Source of the DNA: Onthophagus taurus
Lineage: Eukaryota; Arthropoda; Insecta; Coleoptera; Scarabaeidae
DNA length: 64,000 nt
Assembly: GCF_036711975.1 (NCBI RefSeq)
Contig: NC_091966.1
Coordinates: forward strand, 8,005,501 to 8,069,500
Reading direction: 5' to 3'
In this document: piece by piece, positions 15,101 to 27,100 of the stretch
Position numbering within the stretch: the stretch's first letter is position 1
Layout: the number at the start of each line of letters is the position of its first letter
Translations under genes and position numbers: made by a program
The notes under the pieces: generated by a model
What the model was told of the DNA's origin: nothing
The model's input: only the letters and a program-made list of their open reading frames with translations
Database searches by the model: none

Positions 15101-18100
15101 AAGGGAAATTTGAAGATAGCGCAACATTTATGAAAGATATGAAACAAACTATTGACGAGGAATCGGCAAGACTACAACAACAATTTCATGTTACCTCACC
15201 AAAACAAGTAGAAATGTCCAGCTCATCTTTTATAGATATCGAAAAACAATTTTCTGAACCAATTCAAAGAAAAGATAACGTAACTACTCCCATCGGTGCA
15301 GCAATTATTGATACAAAACTCACTACTGATAAATCTAAACATTCAGAAGAACCTATTACCCATAAAGAGGAAGATATTGAAGGAAAAAAGAAAGGTAAAT
15401 CGAAAGGTAAAGGTAAAAAAGGTGCAAAAGGTGTGGGATCATTTATTTCTAATTTGGGTAGCAAAATTTTGGGATCAGAAAAAACCAAAGGAAGTGAAAT
15501 CAGCGATAAACCTACAGAAAAATCAACAACTACAGTTGACGCAAGCCCACCTATTCAAACATCAACAGCGGAAGAAATATTAAAAGATAATATCAAATCA
15601 AAAACTTTCGAACTTTCATCAGCTATGGATGAAAGTATATCATCTGCTGAAGTATTAAAAGATAATACATCTAGTCAAGTTTCTAAAACTGTTGATACTA
15701 TTGATAAAGCAACAGAATCAATATCCAAAGAAACAAAAGAAACAAAGCAAACACTAGAAGGTAAAATATCCCAATTAAGAGGAGGTGCAGAAGAGAAAAC
15801 TCAAGAGGCAAGTGAAAAACTAGGAGATACGATCGATATAGCCCACGACGAAATGCTAGCGGCTAAAGAGAGTGCTGGCGCATTTGTATCAACTTTTGGT
15901 AAAAAAATATTTGGAAAATCTGATAAAGATGTTACGAAAACAGCAAGTGCATCTTTTATTGAAACCGAACAGATTGCAGCAGAAGCTGATGGAAGAAAGT
16001 CTTTAGATGAAGTTTCTAAGCAAATGGAGGAATTAAGAAAATCGATTGGTGATGCAAAATCCAAAGGTGAAAAATCTGGCGGTTTCTTGTCAGAAGTGGG
16101 CGGAAAGTTGTTTGGAAAATCTAAAGATTCACAAGATAAAAAATCGAAAAAGACTTCTGATGTAGATGATCAGATATATCCTTTGATTACATCACCTACT
16201 CTGCCTAGAAGGGCGGAATCTCAAAGGATCGCTCGTGGTGATATTCCGTACTGCGTAGAAGTCACATATGGCTCTCATGAGTTATCAAGTGATGATGAAT
16301 CATACATTGTCACTGAACCGCATGAATCATCGGCTAGAATCTCTGAAAAATCACAGAAACGTAAACCTCTATTTCATCTAGAATCAGAGGACGATTCTAC
16401 AGAAATAAATAGTCATAGAGGTAGCGTACATTCCAGTGTACTAGAAACATTACCCGAACAACGGTTCGATACAATAGTAACAGATTTAGATGATTACGAA
16501 GATGTAATTCCTGTAGGGACTCAATTTACTTCAAGTGCATTGTACGATATTGCACAGGGTACAGAAAAACTTACCGATGCTGATTTAATTGAACAAAAAT
16601 TGAATGATATAGAGAAAGCGTTAGGGTCGTTAGAACAACAGGAAGCACTTAAAGAAGGCGTGAGCGAGGCAAAACTTAAACGAGTTGAACGAAAATTTGA
16701 ACGTATGGCATCAGCAGCTATGGATAAAGACCTATCTGAAGTGTCCAAACTTACTACTCCAGAAGTAGAAGAAAAGAGGGAATCGGATTTCCATCACCTG
16801 GTCTCCCAATTAAGTACAGAAGAGGTATCTGACTTTCAAAAGGAATATGCTGTGCTTTGGGACGAGCAAACGTTTTCTCATAGCGATGATTGGGACACAT
16901 TGAAGACACCAGACAGTCAGGCTGAAGAACTACCACAAGGTAGATGATAACTATTTAGAAGTTCGATCTTTAATTTTCTGTCATCTCACCAATCATGGCT
17001 TTTTATTAGATTCTTTCTCTCATAATCGTGTTCTGCCATTTTTATATAATCAAGCATGCACACTTCCACATTTCTTTCACCGACCATTAGCAAACATATC
17101 GGGATCTAGTCCAGACAAGACAACAGTATTTAATTCCGTAGGTGATATAGTATATATGGGACCTGTCACATTAAATAAAGGTAATTCCGTTAATAAAGCT
17201 GGCGTCGAAGTTGACGTCATACCAATAATGCGAAGCCCTTGCCCGTCCCCTGTTATGAGACGAAAAAATAAACGTGCCAAATCCGAAATGGGATTCAGGT
17301 CGGGAGAATTCAAAACCGAAGACGATCGTGGTAGCTTACCAGACCTACATGCATATAAAAGGGGGATTCTTATAGATACCATATTGCATGCGCATCCCAA
17401 TATGTTCCTAACCCCTGTTGGTAGTAGTGAATCACTAAGAAGTGAAGATAGAATGGCAAAATCTCTAGGAAGTACAGATTCATTATCAAAAGGCCATTTA
17501 ATGAATGCAGTTGTTAATTGGTTACAAAGAAGTAGTCCTTTTGATTCAACTCAAAGTATATATTCAAATCAAACCTCTATTTTGGATGATATGGAACCCT
17601 CCACCTCAAAAAGTGACTCTAATCCAATACCCGATATATTCGTGTCTGAAGATGAAGTGTTAGTCATACCAGCTTCTAAAGTTTCAAAGAAAAACAAGAA
17701 AAAGAATAAAAAATCTAAGAAGAATCGCAAATTAGGTAAATAGAGCAGATGTAACAATCTCCCGACCTAGAGGATGGGCCCGATATGTTTGGATATATTT
17801 CTTTTATTTTTGCATGCGTGTAGCTTACTTTCTATGTGGAGATTTTTACACCAACTTAGCAAACGTTTTAGCATTTTCGTTTTCAATTAACATCATGTTT
17901 AAGTTTCGAGTATGTTTCTTTCAGTTCGGTGTTTTTCATATATGGTAAGTTAACGGTTTCACGTTCTGTTTAATGTATATACCTGCCTGCGTAATACCCA
18001 ATGTAACTAGCTAGAAGCTAACAATAATCCCTATTTTTAGAAGTTGTCCAATTAACAAAGAAACCTACCGAGACTGATACTAATATACCGATTGAAACTG

Positions 18101-21100
18101 TACCGAAACCAAAACCTAGATCTACTAAATCACCTGATGTCCAAGCCAGCTTCGAAAGAACTGATAGTACCACCCATACTCAATCAATTTCGCCTGTTAG
18201 AGATGACACATTAGACGCAGATGATTCACCCCAAACTGCTTCTGATACATACTCCGATAAAAAGAAATTCTGGGAAACGATATCCAAGGAAGGTCAACCT
18301 GAGCCAACCATTAAAAAACGCATGAGCTTACATGAAGAATCATTCACTGAAAAAATGAGTGTTGCAAAGAAACGAACATCAATTCACGAGTTACCTATGG
18401 AGCCCCCAATTCCAAAACCTAGAATCGCTTTACAAAGTTCACAAAGCATTGCTGAAGTTAGTGAAGATGATTTAGATAAATCAAGTCAACCAATTAGTGA
18501 ATATAAATCTTCTTTCATTGATCCATCATTACGTATGTCCCAGAAAGATATTACAGAAACAGATCAAAAAGAAGATCAAGATCGAAAAGATGACTCTGAT
18601 TCTGATCAAGACACATCAATAAATCAAAGTACGGGTTACGAAAACACAGGTTACATTTCAGATAGCGGCGATGTAGAACATTACATTTCCGATTCTGAGA
18701 TAGAAGATAGAGTGCCCCAAATTAGAGACCGCCAAATGAGCGTCTTCCAACCATCAGCTAAAAAGAGCATTTATGAACGTTCAATGTCGCTACCCACAGA
18801 AGATCTATACGATCTATCAGCTAAAAACGTGCTGCTTAGAAAGCAATATTACGAGAATCAAATTAAAAAAGAAATGGTAGAGGATCAACTCATGACAGAA
18901 TTAGAAGAAGAACCATCGCCTGAAAGAAAAACATTAAGCTTTGCAATAGAACAACCCTGCGGAAGTAAAACAGTTTGTAGTGAAACAATTCATGAAAGTA
19001 GTAGTGCTAAAGACATTACAAAAACATTCGACGATTCACCTAGTTTTACACACAAAAAAGAAAGTGAAATTTCAGAAGAAGTAATTGAAACGACCGAAAG
19101 AAAATCAGTGAAAGATCTAGCAAAATCATTTGAAGAAACTAGTTCCATTATATCCACTAAAATTATCACAAAACCCAAATCAGAAAAAGAAATTAAACCT
19201 ATAGAAAGAGATCTTAAACACATGGAGGAATCTGTGGATGAAAGTACAACTGACGTTACCATGCAAGACTTTGAAACATCAGAGGAATTAGGCAGCAAAG
19301 AAATAGACGAATTTTCACGTAAACAACATGATTTCTCAACCAACGAATTACCTATATCATCAAAACTAAGTTTAACAAGTTTTGATTCAGAATTACAATT
19401 AAAACAAAAAGTGAAAAGCGAAGAAGTCTTAATTGATGACGTCTCAGAAATGGAAGAAAAATCGGAAGAGAGCAAAATAACATACGCAAGTGAAATAGAC
19501 AGGGATAGCATCATGATGAGGGACATAGAACAACATATAGAAATACAACCACAGAGTTTAGAAGAAAAAGAAGAAATCGAAGATTCCTCCGAAATGGAAC
19601 AAGAAAAATCAGATGCTAGCAGATTAACTTATGCCAGCGATATCGATAGAGATACTTACAAAGAAGAACCGATACATTCCTTAGAAGAAATTCGAGAAAG
19701 TATCAAACTCAACGGCAAAATTCCCACACATCCTTCAATAGAAGAAATGTCTAAGGATTCTGTTATTAAAGAAGATAAAGAAATAATAGCGCACAAAAGT
19801 GATTATCAACTATCAGGATCAAAAGATATTCACACAACGCACAAAGATCCTGAAGTTGGTACTCACATTCAACAATCTTCTACAGAATCCGAACAGAGCG
19901 TATTTTCCGATCGCAGCATCGACGCTGGTATAACAAACTACAAAGAAGATCAAACTTCAAAACCTAGCGATTCTATGGAAGTTCACGTAGATAAGAGCGA
20001 AATTGAAGATTCTGAAAAATTAGCGGAACTTGAAGATGCCACGGACATCGAAACAAAGTCGCTGGATTCGTTAAACGCAGTAGAGATGTCACCGAAGACG
20101 TCTTTTTATGCAGAAGAATCTATTCCAGAAATAACAGTTAGCTTATCTGGAAAGCAAAGACGAATAAGTGAAGAAAGCGATGAAGAAAAACAAGAAATAT
20201 TTTTACCGGAAGAACACGTGCAAGATACCGTTTGGGAGGTATCGATTGAATCACAACCGGCCGAAGAGAAAGTAGCGGAAACAGCAAAAGAAACCATCGT
20301 GGAAAAAGATGACGATCTAAGTAGTAGTGTGCATGAAGAATCGGATTTAGGTTCTGAAATACATCAAGATCATTCAGAATCGGTTTGTTCTGATAAGTTG
20401 AAGTCCGAGAGTCACGATGAAATCGAAAAGTTAATTTTAGAAAGTTTACATCAACAAAGAATATCAGACGTAGACGCTAGAATAATCGCCAATGAACTTT
20501 TAGCCGACATAGAAGCGGAAATTCAACGACGTGACACAACTTCAGATGTTAAACCAACAATTCCAGATTTACCACAAAATGAAGTTTCCGAATATTTGAA
20601 ACAGTTAGCTGAAGCGAAGGGATTAGATTCTCGCGAAGTCGAATTAGTACAATCTGTTTTGGCGAGAAAACAACGACAACTTAGCAAACTTTCAAGAGGT
20701 GATACCCAAGCATCTAGCATGGAAATAACTGATGAAGATTTAAGATATAGTGGCGGAGAGTATTCTCCGTCAGGAAGTCGTGGTAATATTTTAGAAGCTC
20801 AAATAGAACATTTAGAAGTTGAGAGATCTGTTGAAAGAAAGCTTTCCAGAGAACTTGGTTTAACGTTAGGTGATCATTTCGTACTCGGAAGGAGCGATTC
20901 ACAAGATCACGAATCCGACGATGATAAATTTACCGAACACAAAACTGAAAAAGATACCAAGGTGACCGAAAAGTATCAAAAAGATAAAGAAAGAACTGAG
21001 TGGTATGCCAAAGATGAAGGTAGCATGCATGGAAAAGTTCATGAAACAGAAATAACTGACGTAGAAACTAAAATAGTTATCTCTGAATCTGAAGAAGTAC

Positions 21101-24100
21101 AAGAAGATAAATTTAAAGCTTCTAAAAAAGAAACTACAGATGTGCAAGAAGATACGAAAAATATTTCCGGTGTCACAATAACAATTGATGAGTCTATGGG
21201 AGATGATGTTTTAAAGAGTGAAGTTCATTTAGAAGAAGAACAAACCGAGTTGTACCAAATGTCCGGATCTTACAAATCAGACGAAAAAGTCGTTGAAGAA
21301 CTCGATAAAGGACAAATTGAGCAACAATCTACTACAATAAAAGAAGTAGAAGAAAAAACCAAAAGTGAAATAGAAACGATTGTAGATCAAAAAGATGAAA
21401 CTAAAATAGACGATGATGTTGAATACAAAACCTCAGAAATTTCAACTCATAAAAAAATTAGTAGTAGCACTGTTGTTGTGGATTCCACTCATACCGAATC
21501 GCGAACAATTTCCACCACTGTAGAAGTTCTACCTGAAGTTTTACCCGAGGATATAGACAAAATAGTTACAGATCACAGTGTAACAACTGTTATTGAAGTC
21601 AAACGAACATCTAGCGATGAGTCGAAATCCGATGATTTCAAATCGCCGGAAGAACAAATTTCTACGAGTTCTTCTGGAAAGAGGTCCTTTGACAAAGAGA
21701 AAGCTGATGTAATTCTGCGTAAACCAAAACTACATAGTGACACAAGTAGTAGTAGTCCAATACTAAAACCGGATAGGAAATCAGGAATCGATTTTGAAGC
21801 ATATTCATCATCAGGGGAGAGTTATTATCAGAGTTTCGAGCTTGACAGTGGAAAAAGTCGACCTTGCTCATCAGATGTGGAAGGTTTAGTTGCGGCTGCC
21901 TCCTCTGAATACGAAAGTGCTTTAACCGAACAAGATGTATCATCAGCACCTACTCATATGACATCTTATCACACGGCTGTTAGCAGCCTTAGTTCAAAAG
22001 AAAGCATGAAAAGCTTGGATAGTGAGAGTTCAGGTAATTTAGCTAGTATTGAAGTATCTGAAGCATCCGAAACGTTAGTACCATCAGAATGCGATCCAGG
22101 CGACATGACCGGACAAACCATTGATGACATTTCAGTGGACCGCGGATTATTTGCTAAAAGACAAAGTACTGAAGTTAGTGACTCCGAACTCATATTTCCA
22201 GATCAAGGATCCATAGATATTTCAGAAGAAGATGCTGATGTTAAAGACTCAGAAGATGTGCCATCTAGAATGAAGAGATCATGTGAAATGACTTTCCAAC
22301 CGGAACCTAAAGTTTTGGTACCCGAATCTCCACAATTCGAAACTACGCAAGACGGTGATGAACGCTTTGGAACGAGTTTAGACGAAGGAAGTGTTTTAAG
22401 TGTGAGTCTTTCAAGTACGTCTAGCGCTACAGCTTTAAGAACCGTTATCGAACGATTACCTGGTGAAATCGATAGACATGAAATTGATTTAACAGCATCC
22501 GGAAGATCAGAGCAATTCGGAAATGAAGACATAACTACCCCACCGCAACATTCCATTGCTACATCAACTTATCCACAAGGCGAAGACGTACACATTGATT
22601 CTGTCACACTTACAACATCCACAGTCGCGGAAAATGGTATACAAAACGTAAGCACACAAGTTACATCTCAAGAAGAACTGAAATTAAAAGATGAACCATT
22701 CGACCCAAAAAAGAGAGGTCATCGAAGGTGTGAAAGTACTATATCTAGTAATATTCTCTCAACCATGACAGCAGAAGCTGAAAAGCGTCTTCAATCTGAT
22801 TTAGCGGAAAGTGATAAATATACAAGCGGTTTGAGTATGAAAGAAGGTAGGAGTCTCGAGAAAAAGGATATCGATGAATCTGAAAAAGATGATTATTACG
22901 AAACTGAAGCGGATCAAGGATTTCATCGAGACCTACGAGAAGGTCGCTATCTTGACACTGATTATGAAAATGAAGTATTTGATTTATCACGACCTCAGTC
23001 CCAAGTTAGTAAATCAGACAGCGAAAGAGAAAGGATTACATCCACTGCGTATTCAGATTCTGAACTAGCTGAATTAGCTAAGCAATCATCGGAGCCGATT
23101 AGTGACCCAGTTGAAAGACCGTCTACACCTGAACCATGCGACGAATGTGAAATTAAAGATGATACTCCTGAATTTAGTTCAGAAGCACAAGCAAGTGTTG
23201 GCGAATTAGAACAAGAATACAGTTCGGCAATTGCGCGAGCTCAAGAAATTGTTGAAATTAAGAAACAAATTCTAATGGAGGTTTCTTCCGATAAACCTGT
23301 TTACAAAGAAATTTTTGATAAAAGAGATTCCCAAACCGGTAAACTAAGCAGTACATCTAGCGAAAAATCCAGCTTTGAAGAAGCCGAAGCTGAAGCAGCT
23401 TTTAGCATGGTTGCTCACATCTCACCAGCTCACAAAATAAAACAAATCTGTCCTATTTTAGAGGACGAAGACGCCGAGAAGCATGAATTAGAAACACGAG
23501 AGAAAGCTCAAAAAGAATTTGAAAAGAAAAGACAACAAATTCGAGATGTTAGTCCTGCTTCTATACCTGATATTACAGTTACTCAACACATGGCACCTTT
23601 AGTTGATCGCGGTTTTCATTATCCTGATTTAGAAAGAGAGGAGGCTGAGTCTAAAGAAATTGCCGCTCGAGAACAAGAAAAATTAATCAAGAAAGTTGAT
23701 GATGAGACCGAAAAAGAAACTGAAGGAGATTTAGGTCAAGTTACAAAGAAATCTTTTGAATACAAAGATGAAATTGTAAAACAAGAAGTTGAAAAACAAG
23801 AAATTGTAAAACAAGAAGTTGAAAAACAAGAAATTGTAAAACAAGAAATTATAAAGCAAGAAATTGCAAAACAAGAAATTATAAAGCAAGATGTTGTAAA
23901 AGAAGATGTAATCCAAGATGTTGCAAAACAAGATGTTAAACAAGATATTGTTAAGGAAGAAATTACAAAACCAGAAGAACCCGTTGTACAATTAGCAGAG
24001 GCGGCAAGTTATGCCGTCCCTCCATCACCCCCGGAGTCCCCAAATAGCGACTCTTTCGAAATGTTAGAAAAACCAGACCTCATAGATGATTTTGTTGTTA

Positions 24101-27100
24101 TAGAAGAAGTTGCTAAAGAAGCTCAAGAGATGGATACTGAAGGCAAAAGTATGAAAATCACGTCGAAAAAAGTAATTAAAAAAAGTGATAAGGAAATCGA
24201 GGAATATCTTGTAAAATCAGCTCCATCTCCAGTTACAAAAATGACAGATATTAAATATTACCCTGATGGATCTTCTAGTGAAGAACTCGGTTTCGATTTT
24301 GAGGAAAGTCCGCCACAGCCAGGCGATAAAGCTGCTGGTACAACAGGAAAAAGTCCGAGAGATTATGTATATGAATATGACCAAGAATTAGAGGCAAATA
24401 AGAAATGGATAGAGCAACAATTTCAAGGTAATCACGCAGCGATGTTGGCAGCTGGATATGGATACGAAATGGAATTTGAACGTGGACCTTTAGAAGATAT
24501 AAAAGAAGAAGACGCCAACGATATCGATTCATCGCGTATAGGTAGTTTAAGTTCTCAAAAAGAATTTGGAACTAGCAGTGTTAAAGATTCATACTCATCA
24601 ACCCCTGAATACGACGTTCTTGCGGGAAGAAAATATTTCACACGATCTGGAGAACACGATGATGTGTCCATGTCCAGTTTGCAAGAATTTGAAAACTTAG
24701 AACGAGCTATGTCACTAGAAAATAGAAGATGTATTGTTGGATCACAAGATTCGTCCAGTAACGGAAGCTATAAAAATAGATTTAACAATGCTGGACGAAG
24801 TGGTCAAGGAGACGATGTCTCCGTAAGTTCCTTAAAAGAATTTGAAGGATTGGAAATGGCTTGCGCCGCTGCTCATCGAATTGAAATTAAAGCTAAAGAA
24901 GAAGAAGCAATGCTTGCTCAAATTGATGAAGGTCCCGAAAGTGTTGCCTCTGAAACTGAGAGCTGTGAAACTATGTCTGGAACCGATAAAAAATTAATAC
25001 CGGAATCAGACGATGAAGACTACGAAAAAAGACTGTTTGAAATAGACGAAATTATTAGACAGGCTCAAACCAACGTCGAAAGGTTTATTGAAGTCGAAAA
25101 AACAGAGTCACTTGGTCGCGGTGACTCCTTTGAAGAAGTCGCCAAAGTTCCTGACTTAGATTTAGATACACCAATAGTTAGAGGGAGTAGTAAAAGTGAA
25201 TGGTCTCCTACCGGTGACCCAATGATGGCTTCAACAGATTCACTTGATCTTAAAGCCGACAAACCCGCTCATCACGACAGTACGGATAGTTTGGATCAAA
25301 AAACCGCCGCTGCCGATATAATGACGGCTAGCACAGATTCAATTGAATTTCAGGCACAAAAATCAGCCAGAGATAATATAATGAGCGATAGTATTGAGAT
25401 AAGAGAAGGCGATAAGAGTTACATGATAACAAGTGATTCATTAGAAATGATGGCCAGTACAAAACCGAGTTTGATGACCTCTGATTCGATAGATGAAGAT
25501 GGGTCACGAATAGGAGGATTCGATCAAAGTAGTTCAAGTACCGGTAAAGATTTTAGTTCTTCTGTAAAAGAAGACATGGGTGATTTCGCCGAAACGAAAC
25601 CACAACATCTAATTGAAAGTACAGATAGTATAGCGTCTACTTCAACCGCAACGCATGCTACATATCAATACGAAAGTGACTCCGTTTATTCAGGTAGCTT
25701 TACTAGTGGAGGATCTAATACAATGGTATCTTCTACTGATACTATTGATCCCACAGGTCAACAACAAGTCGATATAGCTGCAGCTGTTAGAAAAGTTTGG
25801 TTTGTGGAAGATGCTGGAACATCAAGTATGTACTCCACCGAATACACGCAAGATTCTAAACCGTACGTTACTGAAGTGATAGAGCCTTGCGAAGAAGACG
25901 GTTATTCACATACAATTCATCGACGTGTTGAGTTACCACCGGACATAAAGAAAGTTACATTCACCGGTCCAGATGTTGATAGGCAATTACAACAATTTCT
26001 CGACGATTTTGGGGAAGGAGAAGAGGTTGATGAGACTGAAGACATCGACGCAGACGGAAACGTTCATGTTAAAAGAGTAATTCGAAAGAGATATATAATT
26101 AAAAGTGATGAAAAAGAACCGGAAGGTGTTGTGAAGAGAACATATACAGATGAAAAAGGATCAAAAACGATTTACACCCAACAGTTTGATATTCACCGTG
26201 CGCAAGATTCCTCAACATCGTTTTTCTCATCAGTCCCCGGAACCAGAACAGGTTGGTTGTTGAATTTCCTTCAATGCAACTACGCTATATACTATAAATA
26301 AAAAAGGATTTAAATATATAAGTTCAGTTATTTTAAGATTATGTATAGCACGTGATTTCCGTTTCAATTTCATTTTTATTCGGTAAGTTTTCTGTTTGCA
26401 TGTTTTTTTCAAATGATTTTATTTTTCTTATGCATGAATCTGCCTTAACATTTACCAATAACTTCTTATTCTGCTAAAATTAAAGTAAACTTTGAAAGTA
26501 ACATTTATTTCTGTGTAGGTGAATCTGCAGAACCGAAAGAGGATCAAACAACAACACAACATACCGTAACAACGAGTACTACAACAGTTACAACAGGTGA
26601 GGAAATAAAATTAAATTAAACAGTTTAGACACAAGTACTTATGGATTCAAGTATACCAAAATCTTGGAATATTAAGTAGAAGAAAATTATCACCAAATCA
26701 CGTTAATCAATCACGTCATGAAACGTAATGCATAATAACCCCATTATTATTGTTATATTAGCCCCCTTAGCACCTACAATATTTATTAATAACACATCCT
26801 TCCAATATTTTGGCCACATAATTGTACAGTTTCGTAATTGTACTAAACTAACACCACCAACAAAACACAAACTAACACATTCAACAAACACAAAAGATGA
26901 AAACATTTTAAATTCAACGATTTGGTTGATGGACCTTATATATTTCTCAGCACAAGGGGCTCGTAGGCGTCCTCTACGCTATGAGATCAGTATTGATGAT
27001 CAAACTGAAGTGGATCCTAGAGAACACGACTGGAGATTTAATTTACCTCAACATGGTAGATAGCACATCACATATAATTCATGTTTTTCCTCCTCACTTA

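Noticed and set aside
17156..17743. A separate 195-aa gene between the two giant frames
   Set aside because: The frame is open upstream to an acceptor at 17090 and downstream to a donor at 17735, with phases matching both giant exons, so it is an internal exon.
18322..26301. An independent gene starting at the ATG at 18322
   Set aside because: The same frame continues upstream without a stop to a good acceptor at 18040 and joins the previous exon in phase; the 3' stop at 26301 lies past a phase-matched donor.
26728..27063. A 111-aa stand-alone ORF
   Set aside because: The first two-thirds are AT-rich intron-like sequence; only 26951-27055 has splice-bounded, coding-like character.
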